The notes: generated from the letters alone by a model not told the origin. 64,000 nt of DNA from Kurthia massiliensis (GCF_000285555.1 NZ_HE610997.1:393716-457715); one strand, 5' to 3'; counted from the stretch's first letter, positions 1 through 9,197 are shown. Numbers and translations: made by a program.

Positions 1-4
1 TTCT

Positions 5-1033
5 TTATCGTAAACGATAACCAATTGGCTTCATCAAGAAGAACTCTAAAAAGCGTGCGCGGTTACCACTCATCGTCTTTAATTGTAAGTCTACTTCCCC
101 TAAACCGTATAAAGCATCTAATAGCTGTTGCTCGGTTATTTGACCGCGATCTTCGACAATCCGTTTCACGCGATAAGGATTTACTTTTAACTGTTTTGAA
201 ATTTGTTGTGGATGATACCCTTTTGATAATAAATAATAAACGTTCGACATTAAGCGTACTTGTGATGAAATGAGTGCCACGAGCGCAATCGGTTCTTCTT
301 TTTGACGTAATAAATCATGATAAATCGCAAGCGCCGTAGAACGATCCCCTCGGATATATGCATTTAACAATTTAAATACGTCTTGCTCCAACGTTTTCGC
401 AACCATCTCTTCGACAAGCGCTGGCATAATCATCTCTTGATTATTGGCAACGTAAAGCGCTAACTTATCAATCTCGCTTTGTAAGTGCAGCATGTTCATA
501 CCGACTAATTCAATTAGGCGTTCGACAGCAGCATCACTAATCGTTGCTTCACGCGCCGTTACTTCATTTTGTACCCAAACGGCTAAATCACGTTCTTTCG
601 GTGTCTCCGCATATAAATAAAGCGCATGCTCCTTCATTTGCTTCGTCACTTTTTTACGTTCATCTAATTTTTCATACGGTGCAATAAATACCGTCACAGA
701 CGTATCTGATGGGAACTGTAAAAAGCGTTCTAATTTTTTTAAATCATGCGGTAGCTTTTCTTTTCCTTTTTCAGTCGCCTTTAAAAAAGAGGCATTTTTG
801 GCGATGACTAATTTTTTATCTGAGAAAAATGGAATCGTATCCGCTTCATCAATCACTTCATCGACTAAATGTTCCTCTAAATCATACGTCATTAAATCCA
901 GCTCGCCTTGCGCTTGTAATTTTTCTTTTAAGCGTTTCATCGTTTCATCAATAAAATATGTCTCCTGCCCCGCGATCACATATACCGGTGCAATATTCCC
1001 TGATGAGATGTCTTTCCATACTTTTTGAAACAT
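5..1033 (-). CDS. holA: DNA polymerase III delta subunit
   Basis: A 342-residue protein with the HolA family layout: an N-terminal AAA+-like region starting MFQKVWKDISSGNIAPVYVI with the degenerate nucleotide loop GQETYF near residue 22, then a helical C-terminal domain that packs in the clamp-loader ring. Delta opens the beta sliding clamp for loading on primed DNA. Length is normal for the family (about 340). ATG follows an AGGAGG site. It lies downstream of the comE genes on the same strand, as in Bacillus subtilis (yqeN). The family is clear from overall similarity; no catalytic residues are expected because delta does not hydrolyse ATP. Confidence 0.93.
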   Translation of the reverse strand: MFQKVWKDISSGNIAPVYVIAGQETYFIDETMKRLKEKLQAQGELDLMTYDLEEHLVDEVIDEADTIPFFSDKKLVIAKNASFLKATEKGKEKLPHDLKKLERFLQFPSDTSVTVFIAPYEKLDERKKVTKQMKEHALYLYAETPKERDLAVWVQNEVTAREATISDAAVERLIELVGMNMLHLQSEIDKLALYVANNQEMIMPALVEEMVAKTLEQDVFKLLNAYIRGDRSTALAIYHDLLRQKEEPIALVALISSQVRLMSNVYYLLSKGYHPQQISKQLKVNPYRVKRIVEDRGQITEQQLLDALYGLGEVDLQLKTMSGNRARFLEFFLMKPIGYRLR

Positions 1034-1076
1034 TTTTCAGCCTCCTATATACTCTTTCAGTATACACGATTCCTTC

Positions 1077-3254
1077 CTATTGATGTTTCTTCAATTTGAT
1101 TTCCTTCCCGATATACACTTCTACCGTGCCATCTTCTGCTGTATTAAGCGTCGGTATACCGAGTGATTCAAAGCGTTCGCGTACTTCAGGTGCCGGGTGC
1201 CCATAACGATTATTTTTACCAGTCGAAAAAATAGCAAGCTGTGCATTCGTTGCTTTTAAAAATGCTTCTGCGCTCGACGTTTTTGAACCGTGATGACCAG
1301 GTGATAAAATCGTCGTCTGCACATCGCTTTTTTCTAACAAGGACAATTCACCTTGTTGCTCGATATCACCTGTTAATAATGTTGAAAAATAGCCACGCGA
1401 TACTTTGACGACGAGTGAATCATTATTTCCTTCGTAGTCTATATCATACGGCCATAAATATTGAAACGACACATCACCAACTTGAAATTCACGCCCCGCC
1501 ATTTGTTCCTTCACAGGAATTTGTTGTTTTTTTGCCTCCGCCATTACATCGCTCATCACTTTTTCTGTTGCTGATTGCGGGGAAATATGAATTTCACGCA
1601 CGCGTATTTCCTTCATGACTTCCTCTGCTCCTTCGACATGATCGGCATCTGCATGCGTCAAAATAAGCGTATCAATTTTTGATAATCCTCTACCTTTTAA
1701 ATAAGGGACAACGACTTGGCGACCGATTTCATATAATTGGTCGCGCTTTTTCCAGCCGTCTTCTTGAAAGCGTAGTACCCCACCAGTGTCAACGACATAT
1801 ACGCCACGACGATACGGCAATTCAATAATTGTACTGTCGCCTTGCCCAACACTTAAATACGTAATACGTAAATCATCATGTAACATCGGCAACCATTGAA
1901 TGAGACAAACCGGCAACGCAACCGATAAAAATGCACGTTTATAATGACGGCGTTCGAAAAAAATGAACATCATCAGCACGCCGAGCATTGCGACGCAACT
2001 TAACCAAACGTATGGGCGGCCTGGTTGCCACAATTGATATGGTATATCCGCAATCGCTAATAAAATTGTCGTTAATGATTCGCGACATGGGGTATATAGC
2101 GCCATCACTACTTGCGCGAATGTTGGAAATATATAAGAACCGATAAACAATATTACATTTATCGGTAAAATGATAAATGAAAATAGCGGAACGAGTAAAA
2201 TATTGACGATAAATGATGATAAGCTAATTTCATAGAAATGATGGAGTAATAACGGGTAGACGAGCAGTTGGCACACGAATGTCATAAAGAAAGTATTTTT
2301 TAACCAATTAGATGTCGTTAAAATACGCGTTGAATAAATGAGGGCAGCCGTCGCCAAATAAGACAATTGAAAGCCCACCTGGAAAATGACAGCTGGACGA
2401 TATAAAACGAATAATAAAAAACTAAGCGCCAATGCATCGGCTGCACTTATTTTCGTTTGTTTAAATTGCACGATTAAAACAATGAGTGTCATCATTGCCG
2501 CGCGCCAAACAGAAGGTGTACTGCCTGCGAGTATCGCATACGTCGGCAATGCGATAATGAGCAATAGTCGCGCCCAATGTACACGCACATGACAAATGAG
2601 TAATAGTTGATAAAATAAGCCACCGAGCAGTGCGACATGTAGCCCAGAAATCGCAAATAAATGGGTAATCCCTAAAATTTGATATGTGCGTGATACATCA
2701 TGGTCTATATCTTGTTGATCACCGAGCAATAATGCTTTTGCTTCTGCCCGTAAACTTTTTGGAAAATGCGTATCAATATGCGTTAACAATGCATGTCGGT
2801 AACGTGCTAACTTCGCTGTTAACGTTTGTTTGTACTGCTGAAACGCCATCGTCTTAATCGCATATGTCCCTATCGCCTGCTGACTTAATAAATAGTTCTC
2901 CATTGAAAATTGAAATCGATGTAACGGTTTCTCTAATTGCTCGTGCTCTCCTTGTGCTAAGACGGTCATGCCTGCAAGTGGCCGCTGTTCAAATTGTCGT
3001 TTTTCTGTCTCGGACTTCAATTCATATGTGACATATATCCGCCCTTCAGCCGAACGCGCAAACCCTCGTAACATTTTGCCGTTTATACGTATATTATCTT
3101 CAAACGTTAACGTCATTGACTTCGGCAACGTATCGGGCTGTCGGTGCACGTCATATGCACGCCACGTACAAACAGACGCTACAATGACGACGCACACGAG
3201 ACAACTAATAGCGGTTTGTCGCCATATTAAAAACAATACATAAGGAATGAACAT
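1077..3254 (-). CDS. comEC: ComEC competence DNA channel protein
   Basis: A 725-residue polytopic membrane protein. Order of parts: N-terminal membrane segments, an OB-fold-like outer region, the ComEC/Rec2 membrane core (residues about 190-460), and a C-terminal metallo-beta-lactamase-like domain with the motif LTHADADHVEG. In the family this protein forms the channel that carries single-stranded transforming DNA across the membrane; the C-terminal domain may degrade the non-transported strand. It is the last gene of the comE group. The ATG directly follows the seven-T tract of a hairpin and I see no Shine-Dalgarno sequence, so translation initiation may be weak or unusual. The reading frame is intact. 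Confidence 0.93.
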   Translation of the reverse strand: MFIPYVLFLIWRQTAISCLVCVVIVASVCTWRAYDVHRQPDTLPKSMTLTFEDNIRINGKMLRGFARSAEGRIYVTYELKSETEKRQFEQRPLAGMTVLAQGEHEQLEKPLHRFQFSMENYLLSQQAIGTYAIKTMAFQQYKQTLTAKLARYRHALLTHIDTHFPKSLRAEAKALLLGDQQDIDHDVSRTYQILGITHLFAISGLHVALLGGLFYQLLLICHVRVHWARLLLIIALPTYAILAGSTPSVWRAAMMTLIVLIVQFKQTKISAADALALSFLLFVLYRPAVIFQVGFQLSYLATAALIYSTRILTTSNWLKNTFFMTFVCQLLVYPLLLHHFYEISLSSFIVNILLVPLFSFIILPINVILFIGSYIFPTFAQVVMALYTPCRESLTTILLAIADIPYQLWQPGRPYVWLSCVAMLGVLMMFIFFERRHYKRAFLSVALPVCLIQWLPMLHDDLRITYLSVGQGDSTIIELPYRRGVYVVDTGGVLRFQEDGWKKRDQLYEIGRQVVVPYLKGRGLSKIDTLILTHADADHVEGAEEVMKEIRVREIHISPQSATEKVMSDVMAEAKKQQIPVKEQMAGREFQVGDVSFQYLWPYDIDYEGNNDSLVVKVSRGYFSTLLTGDIEQQGELSLLEKSDVQTTILSPGHHGSKTSSAEAFLKATNAQLAIFSTGKNNRYGHPAPEVRERFESLGIPTLNTAEDGTVEVYIGKEIKLKKHQ

Positions 3255-3310
3255 AAAAAAAGCTTTGGCGACACAAAGCTCGCGACTGTTGCGAGTAGTG
3301 CTGCCAAAGC
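3255..3310 (-). terminator. Hairpin with T tract between comEB and comEC
   Basis: On the minus strand GCTTTGGC pairs with GCCAAAGC (3303-3310 with 3262-3269), further internal pairing is possible, and seven T follow (3261-3255). The tract abuts the comEC ATG. It looks like a Rho-independent terminator or attenuator that would limit comEC transcription. Confidence 0.7.
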
Positions 3311-3318
3311 GATATAAA

Positions 3319-3897
3319 TTACTTCGTTTCTAACATTTTGCCAAATAACATTTCCACCTTCTGTTCATAAGGTGCCAATTCTTCAGGTGTTGCGCCTTTG
3401 TCACGTAGTTCATTTAACAATTCAACATAAAGACTTATTTTTTCATCACTTAAAAAGTCGACTTTACGTTCATCAAATGGTACATGTACAACATTTACAC
3501 CTGCTTGCTCGAGCAGCTCAATCGCGTAAGGGTTATTTTTATAATCTGTTGCATAATATAAGTTTTTAATACCTGCTTGAATAATTGATTTCGTGCACGG
3601 TAAACATGGGAAATGCGTCACATATAAATCTGCCCCATTCGTCGGTGTACCGTATTTCGCACATTGTAGCAATGCATTCGTTTCAGCGTGTACTGTACGT
3701 ACACAATGGTTATCGACGACGTAACATCCCTTGTCGATACAATGATCATCTCCTGAAATCGAACCGTTATAGCCGCCCGCAATAATACGTTTATCACGTA
3801 CGATCGTTGAGCCGACTGCCAATCTCGTACATGTACTACGTAACGCTAATAAATGGCTTTGCGCCATGAAAAATTGATCCCAAGTAATTCGCTCCAT
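3319..3897 (-). CDS. comEB: ComEB, dCMP deaminase family protein
   Basis: A 192-residue zinc-dependent deoxycytidylate deaminase. The zinc motifs are visible: VHAETNAL (His and catalytic Glu) and PCLPC (two Cys ligands). The enzyme converts dCMP to dUMP for thymidylate synthesis. In B. subtilis it sits inside the comE operon but is not essential for DNA uptake; a localisation role for its product with ComGA has been reported there. ATG is preceded by a GGGGG-type ribosome site. It lies between comEA and comEC with a hairpin just downstream. Confidence 0.93.
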   Translation of the reverse strand: MERITWDQFFMAQSHLLALRSTCTRLAVGSTIVRDKRIIAGGYNGSISGDDHCIDKGCYVVDNHCVRTVHAETNALLQCAKYGTPTNGADLYVTHFPCLPCTKSIIQAGIKNLYYATDYKNNPYAIELLEQAGVNVVHVPFDERKVDFLSDEKISLYVELLNELRDKGATPEELAPYEQKVEMLFGKMLETK

Positions 3898-3976
3898 ATG
3901 AATGCCCCCTAATATCTCTTGTTCTTAGTTTAGCCTGATAAACTTTTTTGCGTCAATACGTTCATAAGAGGTCAGA

Positions 3977-4654
3977 CTATTGTACAGTAATAAATGGTCG
4001 CAATTGTTCGAGTGTTTTATCCCCAATACCCGAAACATTTTTAAGATCATCAATAGTTTGAAATGGACCGTTTTCAAGGCGATATTGAATAATTGCTTTC
4101 GCCTTTGCAGGACCGATGCCATTAATCGTTTGAAGACCGGCCTCGTCTGCTGTATTAATGTTAACAGTATTTTCTGCCGTACGCTGAGTATTAGAAGTAG
4201 CCCCTTCATTCGTTGTCGTAGATGAAGCGAATGGAACGTTGTCGAGTTTTTCGCCTTTTTTCGGTACGTAAATGACCATTTCATCTTTGACATGTGCTGC
4301 ATGATTAATAACATTCCGGTCTGCATTGTCTTTATAGCCACCAGCCGCCATAATCGCATCGTATACGCGGTCTGACGTCTGTACCTCATAAACGCCTGGC
4401 TTTTTTACAGCGCCTTTAATATCGACAGCTATCGACGTTTCCGGTTGTGTCGGTGTATCAGCTGTGTGCGCCGTCGTATCATTTGTCATCATAGGTTGTG
4501 GGTCAATTGATTGTAAAGGATTTTCAAGTGGTGTTGTCGGTTGTTTGTTGAGGAAGTAAAAAATGATAGCCGCTGCGATAGCGCCAATCATGAGGAGGTG
4601 TTTTTTATATTGCACAAAAAAAGGAATTAGCTTCACACACCTTTCAACGGGCAT
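3977..4654 (-). CDS. comEA: ComEA competence DNA receptor
   Basis: Up to 225 residues. One N-terminal membrane anchor (about residues 20-36), a Ser/Thr/Pro-rich linker, a SLBB domain (about 75-125, SIAVDIKGAVKKPGVYEV), and a C-terminal helix-hairpin-helix pair (VNINTADEAGLQTINGIG and GPFQTIDDLKNVSGIG) that binds double-stranded DNA. The receptor hands DNA to ComEC at the outer membrane face. The start is uncertain. The ATG at 4654 lies in the loop of a perfect 12-bp hairpin, a GTG at 4636 has a poorly spaced AAAGG, and a GTG at 4615 immediately follows the hairpin T tract. None has a convincing ribosome binding site. Confidence 0.9.
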   Translation of the reverse strand: MPVERCVKLIPFFVQYKKHLLMIGAIAAAIIFYFLNKQPTTPLENPLQSIDPQPMMTNDTTAHTADTPTQPETSIAVDIKGAVKKPGVYEVQTSDRVYDAIMAAGGYKDNADRNVINHAAHVKDEMVIYVPKKGEKLDNVPFASSTTTNEGATSNTQRTAENTVNINTADEAGLQTINGIGPAKAKAIIQYRLENGPFQTIDDLKNVSGIGDKTLEQLRPFITVQ

Positions 4655-4671
4655 TCATAGAAGCTAATTCC
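4616..4671 (-). terminator. Terminator hairpin overlapping the comEA start
   Basis: Perfect inverted repeat GGAATTAGCTTC (4671-4660) / GAAGCTAATTCC (4634-4623) with a 25-base loop, then seven T on the minus strand. It is a textbook terminator for the yqeM operon, but its loop and downstream edge hold the possible comEA start codons, so comEA expression would need read-through or refolding. Confidence 0.8.
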
Positions 4672-4702
4672 AATATACAAAATTTGTAATTTTTCTGCAA
4701 CC

Positions 4703-5443
4703 TTATTTTACACAGTGGAAGAAAATGCGTTCGCTATCAAGTGTCGGTGCTTCATCAGTGAAGTCTGCCGTCACGTCAATATCGTTAAAACCTGCTTGCT
4801 GAAGCATGTTTAACATTTCTTCAATTGCATACGTGCGTTGATAATGTTGTTCTTCGAAACGTTCGTACGTACCATCTTCCGTCACGACATAGAAAACCAT
4901 ATCGTGATGTACAGAATGAGGTGCTTCACCCGCTTCAGTATCCCATAAATACGTAATGTCGCCATCATCGTATGTGAATGGACTATCCATAAAGATTTCA
5001 TCCATTTTAAATAATGAATGAATATCAAAGAATAAATGTCCACCTTGTTTTAGTGATGCATATACGCGGTTTAACGTTTCTTGCACAGCACTTTGTTCAG
5101 GCACATAGTTTAGTGAGTCAATCGGAATCGTCACGACGTCTAATTGTTCAAAGCCTTCTAGCTCATCCATTGATTGGCAAACGAAAAAGACGTTCACATC
5201 TTCTTCGTAGCAACGCTCACTTGCGACCATTAACATTTCTTCTGAAAGGTCTAAGCCGCTTACATCGTAGCCTGCTTTCGCAAACGATACAGCCATTACG
5301 CCTGTACCGCAGCCAATGTCTAGTAATTTTTTGTTGCTTGCAGCAGGTGCATGTTGCATCACCCATTGTACATATTCATCGTACGGAATATCTGTCATTA
5401 GTGCGTCATACACTTCTGCAAAGCGACCGTAACTATTAGTCAT
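4703..5443 (-). CDS. yqeM: Class I SAM-dependent methyltransferase YqeM
   Basis: 246 residues from ATG at 5443. The SAM-binding glycine motif LLDIGCGTGVMA lies near residue 40, followed by the acidic strand-2 residue in DVSGLDLSEEM, typical of class I Rossmann methyltransferases. Substrate unknown in B. subtilis YqeM. The chosen ATG overlaps the rsfS stop (ATGACTAA), showing translational coupling; an upstream in-frame start at 5476 would overlap rsfS more and lacks support. It is the last gene of the yhbY-nadD-yqeK-rsfS-yqeM group and is followed by a strong terminator. Confidence 0.85.
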   Translation of the reverse strand: MTNSYGRFAEVYDALMTDIPYDEYVQWVMQHAPAASNKKLLDIGCGTGVMAVSFAKAGYDVSGLDLSEEMLMVASERCYEEDVNVFFVCQSMDELEGFEQLDVVTIPIDSLNYVPEQSAVQETLNRVYASLKQGGHLFFDIHSLFKMDEIFMDSPFTYDDGDITYLWDTEAGEAPHSVHHDMVFYVVTEDGTYERFEEQHYQRTYAIEEMLNMLQQAGFNDIDVTADFTDEAPTLDSERIFFHCVK

Positions 5444-5789
5444 TTGACTCAACTGCGATAAATTTTTGTGGTGCATCGCCCCATAGGCGTTCTAAGTTGT
5501 AATAGCCACGTTCGTCTTTGTGGAAGATGTGTGCTACAACGTCGCCCATATCTACTAATACCCAACGACCTGTGTCAAAACCTTCTAAACGTTTTACTGT
5601 GTAGCCTGCTTTTTCAGCTTGTTCTTTTACTTCGCGAGCGATTGCTTGAACTTGACGTTCTGAACCACCTTCACAGATTAAGAAATAATCTGATAGTAAA
5701 GAGATACCTTCCATATTTAATACGACGATATCCTCCGCGCGTTTGTCATCTACTGCTTTAAATACTGTATCTAAAAGTGTTTGTGTCAT
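5436..5789 (-). CDS. rsfS: Ribosomal silencing factor RsfS
   Basis: 117 residues from ATG at 5789, preceded by AAAGGA at good spacing. RsfS/Iojap binds ribosomal protein uL14 and blocks subunit joining when nutrients are low. Family pattern seen: the N-terminal stretch KAVDDKRAEDIVVLNMEG, LSDYFLICEG, and RWVLVDMGDVVAHIFH, then YYNLERLWGDA near the end. Its start overlaps the yqeK stop in an ATGA arrangement and its stop overlaps the yqeM start, so the three are translated as a coupled set. Confidence 0.93.
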   Translation of the reverse strand: MTQTLLDTVFKAVDDKRAEDIVVLNMEGISLLSDYFLICEGGSERQVQAIAREVKEQAEKAGYTVKRLEGFDTGRWVLVDMGDVVAHIFHKDERGYYNLERLWGDAPQKFIAVESND

Positions 5790-6364
5790 GATTTTGTTCC
5801 TTTCTGTTTTAACAATAAATCGTTGTAACAATTAAATGAATCTGGGAACACCGGCTGATGCTTCGACATTAAAAATTGAATCGAATGCGACAAGCACGTA
5901 ATCATTAAATCATCGAGTGTCATTTCCTGCGCTGCAGCACGTAATGTGTCAACGTCAGGGAATTTACGGTTCGGTTCGATCATATCGGCAATGTAGACGA
6001 TTTTCTCTAAATCGCTCATGCCGGCACGTCCTGTCGTATGGAAACGAATCGCATTTAACATATCGGCATCTGTTACACCGAATTCTGTTTCAGCGACGTA
6101 TGCACCAACTGGGCCGTGCCATAATTCGTGATGATATGTCAGTAATGTTGGATCCATTTGTTGTTCAACAATCGTTTGTTTCATCCAATCGCGGTCAGCG
6201 TATTTACATGAATCATGTAAAATCGCCGCCACCTCTGCTTTTTTTGGATCTTGACCAAATTTTTCAGCTAAGGCCATCGCTGTGTCTGTTACGCCAATCG
6301 TGTGAATATAACGTTTTTCAGGCATACGGTCTTTCATCGCTGCAAGTAAACTAGCGCGTTCCAT
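5786..6364 (-). CDS. yqeK: HD-domain diadenosine tetraphosphatase YqeK
   Basis: 192 residues from ATG at 6364 with a GGAAGGA ribosome site; the longer in-frame ORF reaching 6427 has no such site. HD-domain metal residues are visible: H in YIHTIGV, HD in ILHDSCKY, then the later His positions in ELWHGPVG and IRFHTTG. B. subtilis and other YqeK proteins hydrolyse Ap4A symmetrically to ADP. The gene is fused to nadD by overlap; both act on dinucleotide/nucleotide metabolism, and in some bacteria the two are one protein. Confidence 0.9.
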   Translation of the reverse strand: MERASLLAAMKDRMPEKRYIHTIGVTDTAMALAEKFGQDPKKAEVAAILHDSCKYADRDWMKQTIVEQQMDPTLLTYHHELWHGPVGAYVAETEFGVTDADMLNAIRFHTTGRAGMSDLEKIVYIADMIEPNRKFPDVDTLRAAAQEMTLDDLMITCLSHSIQFLMSKHQPVFPDSFNCYNDLLLKQKGTKS

Positions 6365-6923
6365 ATAATCCTTCCTCTCGAATATATTGTGCCACCTTGT
6401 CTGGCAGTAAATAGCGAACGGTATCATTCGCTTGTAATCTCTGTCGAATTAACGTAGAAGAAAGATCAATGAGTGGCGCTTCGACGACTTCGACTGGATA
6501 ATCCGTCGTACCTGCGTGACCTGGTCGTGCAACGCCGACAAACTGTACGAGTTGTACGAGTTCATCGATGTGATACCACGTATGCAAATCGTCCATGCTG
6601 TCGCCACCGATAATGAAGTAAAACTGGACATCTGGCTCACGTGCTGTCAGTAATTTCATTGTGTCATACGTATATGACACCCCACCACGCTCAATCTCAA
6701 ACGGTTCGAGCGTAAACAGTGGATTATCCGAAATTGCAAGACGTGTCATTTCAAGTCTTTGTGCTGCTGTCGCATCCCCAGCTTTTACTTTGTGGGGTGG
6801 TACGGCATTCGGCATAAAGCGTACTTCGTCTAATTGAAGTGTTGTTGCCACCTCATTTGCCATAATTAAATGTGCTAAATGCGGCGGATTAAATGTACCG
6901 CCAAATAGTCCGATTTTCTTCAC
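6351..6923 (-). CDS. nadD: Nicotinate-nucleotide adenylyltransferase
   Basis: Makes deamido-NAD from nicotinate mononucleotide and ATP. The nucleotidyltransferase motif GGTFNPPHLAHL opens the protein and the second motif ISSTLIRQRL-type (SSTLIRQRL) lies near the end. I place the start at GTG 6923 (190 residues, MKKIGLFGG) because AAGGA lies nine bases upstream and this matches the usual family N terminus; ATG codons at 6932 and 6929 lie too close to that site. It overlaps the yqeK start by 14 bases. Confidence 0.93.
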   Translation of the reverse strand: MKKIGLFGGTFNPPHLAHLIMANEVATTLQLDEVRFMPNAVPPHKVKAGDATAAQRLEMTRLAISDNPLFTLEPFEIERGGVSYTYDTMKLLTAREPDVQFYFIIGGDSMDDLHTWYHIDELVQLVQFVGVARPGHAGTTDYPVEVVEAPLIDLSSTLIRQRLQANDTVRYLLPDKVAQYIREEGLYGTR

Positions 6924-6935
6924 GTCCATCATTCC

Positions 6936-7238
6936 TTATGCTTTTGGTAATTCAATTTTACGGTTTTCGCGTTTTGATGCTTGTTTATAAAGAACGACTG
7001 TTAAGCCGATTAATTGTACTAGTTCTGCGTCAGTACCTTCAACAAGTTGTTGTGCAACAACTTTTTTGTCTTCTTCACAGTTATCTAAAATGCGAACTTT
7101 TAACAATTCACGTGCAGCTAATGCTTGACGAATTTGCTCACATTGCGCTTCGCCTACGCCTTCTTTACCAACTTGGAAAATTGGGTTTAAGTGGTGCGCT
7201 TCCGCACGTAAGAATCGTTTTTGTTTGCCTGTTAACAT
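6936..7238 (-). CDS. yhbY: YhbY family RNA-binding protein (CRM domain)
   Basis: A 100-residue protein covering one CRM domain: LTGKQKRFLRAEAHHL at the N terminus and the conserved VGKEG loop (equivalent of GxxG) near residue 25. YhbY/YqeI proteins associate with pre-50S ribosomal particles. AGGAGG lies inside the aroE 3' end, so translation is probably coupled. The basic N terminus and small size fit the family. Confidence 0.9.
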   Translation of the reverse strand: MLTGKQKRFLRAEAHHLNPIFQVGKEGVGEAQCEQIRQALAARELLKVRILDNCEEDKKVVAQQLVEGTDAELVQLIGLTVVLYKQASKRENRKIELPKA

Positions 7239-7241
7239 GTA

Positions 7242-8075
7242 TTAATTTCCTCCTAATTGCTCAAGCAGTACCGGCTTTACCGTGTCTGCTGTCGGATACA
7301 CGTCGTTCCAGTAGCTATACGCTAATGCGCCTTGATGAATAAACATACCAAGACCTGTCACGACTGTTGCTCCTTTTTGTTGTGACTGTGCTAGAAATGG
7401 TGTCATTAATGGATTATACACAATATCGGCAACAATTGCAGTGTTTGATAATTTTTCAAGCGATAACGGTAAACTAAATGCACTGTTATTAAGTCCCGCT
7501 GATGTCGTTTGAATAATAATGCCAAACTCGTCTAAACTTGCAGCCGCTTCTTCTAATGAATACGCAGTTGCTACGACGTCTAGCTCATCGCAAATCGCTT
7601 GTGCTTTCGCTACCGTACGATTTGCAATACTTAGCTTCGTATAGCCTTCTTGCGCAAGCGCAAAGCAAATGCCACGAGAAGCGCCGCCTGCACCAATTAC
7701 AAGAACGCGTTTGTCTTTATGATGTGTGCCTACTGCATCTTCTAACGACTTTACGAAGCCTAATCCATCTGTATTGTATCCTTTATATGTGCCGTCTAGC
7801 TGGCGAACGACTGTATTTACAGCACCCATTTTTTGTGCCAGCGGATCGATATCGTCTAGCAGTGGAATAATGGCTTCCTTATGTGGAATCGTTACGTTAA
7901 AGCCGCTACAACCGAGTAACTTCATACCGTTAAAACCTTCCACTAAGTTTTCTTTCGTAATGTGTAACGGAATGTATGTCCCATCACGTTCCTCTGCGTT
8001 CATCCACGTATTATGCATAAGTGGTGACATCGAATGTTCAATCGGATCTCCAATGACTGCGTACCATTTCTTCAC
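7242..8075 (-). CDS. aroE: Shikimate dehydrogenase
   Basis: 277 residues, GTG start with AGGGGG upstream. Catalyses NADPH-dependent reduction of 3-dehydroshikimate. N-terminal substrate domain with IGDPIEHSMSPLMHN and NVTIPHKEAI (catalytic Lys), the conserved NTDGLGF motif, and an NADP-binding loop VIGAGGASRG. Sits between yqeH and yhbY as in B. subtilis (aroD/aroE of the yqeG-yqeM cluster). No anomalies seen. Confidence 0.95.
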   Translation of the reverse strand: MKKWYAVIGDPIEHSMSPLMHNTWMNAEERDGTYIPLHITKENLVEGFNGMKLLGCSGFNVTIPHKEAIIPLLDDIDPLAQKMGAVNTVVRQLDGTYKGYNTDGLGFVKSLEDAVGTHHKDKRVLVIGAGGASRGICFALAQEGYTKLSIANRTVAKAQAICDELDVVATAYSLEEAAASLDEFGIIIQTTSAGLNNSAFSLPLSLEKLSNTAIVADIVYNPLMTPFLAQSQQKGATVVTGLGMFIHQGALAYSYWNDVYPTADTVKPVLLEQLGGN

Positions 8076-8087
8076 AACGTTTTCCCC

Positions 8088-9194
8088 CTAAATAAGTGAC
8101 GGACGTAACATTACTTCTACGCCTTCTGGTGCGTATGCTGCAATGACAACGTCTGGATTTTGAACTGTAATCCAACCTAAACCTGAGAACACGATATCTG
8201 TTTTACCTTCTTTAATTGAAAACTCGTGACGTACAAGTTTTGGTAATTGTTCGATAAACTGTTTTGATGGTGGTGCAAGTAATTCACCTTTATGTGTTTC
8301 ATATAATTCATCAGCACGCTCAAGCTTCGTACGATGAATGTTTAATTCATTTGAAATGTGAACCGTAAAGTTAGAACGCATTCCTTGAATAAAATCAAAA
8401 CGTGCAAGCGCGCCGATAAATAACGTTTGTTCTGCATTTAATTGGAACGTTTTCGGTTTGATTTCTTTTTTCGGTGTAATGTATTTTAACTCACTTGGGT
8501 CGATATAGTGTGCCATTTGGTGATGATTAATAATCCCTGGTGTGTCAAAGATTGCTTTTTCATCGTCTAATGGAATTTCGATCATATCAAGTGTTGTACC
8601 TGGGAAGTAAGACGTCGTAATAATATCTCCTTGGCCTGTTGCTTGTTTAATGATGCGGTTAATAAATGTTGATTTACCAACGTTCGTACAGCCGACAACG
8701 TATACGTCTTCACCGTCACGATATTCATCGATTTTCGCCATCGCTTCTTGAACACCTGTACCTTTATGTGCAGATACAAGTAACACGTCTACTGGTTTTA
8801 AACCGAGTTGTTTCGCTTCGTGACGAAGCCAGTTAATTACTTTTTTCGGATTGATTGATTTCGGTAATAAATCGACTTTGTTTGCGATTAATAATACTGG
8901 GTTGTTGCCGACGAAGCGGTGTAAACCTGGTAACCAACTACCGTTAAAATCAAAAATGTCGACGATTTTTACGATTAAGCCTTTTTGTGTACCAAGGCCA
9001 TTTAAGATTCGTAAGAAATCATCGTCCGTTAGTGATACTGGTTGTAATTCATTGTAGTTTTTTAAACGGAAACAGCGTTTGCAAATAATTTCGTCTGATT
9101 TTTCGACAGCTGATGCTGGTGCAAAACCAGGTGCTTTCGGATCTTCCGTTTGAATTTGCGTGCCGCAACCGATGCAGTGTGGCATTTCGTTCAT
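8088..9194 (-). CDS. yqeH: Ribosome biogenesis GTPase YqeH
   Basis: 368 residues. The N terminus has a CxGC...CxRC zinc finger (HCIGCGTQI and IICKRCFRL). The GTPase is circularly permuted: the G4 motif NKVDLLPK comes before the P loop GCTNVGKSTF, followed by DTPG. YqeH is needed for 30S subunit maturation in B. subtilis. ATG is preceded by GGAGGG. It is three bases downstream of the yqeG stop, so the two are one operon. Confidence 0.94.
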   Translation of the reverse strand: MNEMPHCIGCGTQIQTEDPKAPGFAPASAVEKSDEIICKRCFRLKNYNELQPVSLTDDDFLRILNGLGTQKGLIVKIVDIFDFNGSWLPGLHRFVGNNPVLLIANKVDLLPKSINPKKVINWLRHEAKQLGLKPVDVLLVSAHKGTGVQEAMAKIDEYRDGEDVYVVGCTNVGKSTFINRIIKQATGQGDIITTSYFPGTTLDMIEIPLDDEKAIFDTPGIINHHQMAHYIDPSELKYITPKKEIKPKTFQLNAEQTLFIGALARFDFIQGMRSNFTVHISNELNIHRTKLERADELYETHKGELLAPPSKQFIEQLPKLVRHEFSIKEGKTDIVFSGLGWITVQNPDVVIAAYAPEGVEVMLRPSLI

Positions 9195-9197
9195 AAT

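Noticed and set aside
3925-4389. 154-residue ORF overlapping comEA
   Set aside because: It is a different frame of comEA with low-complexity basic content and no ribosome site; ComEA domains are clear in the other frame.
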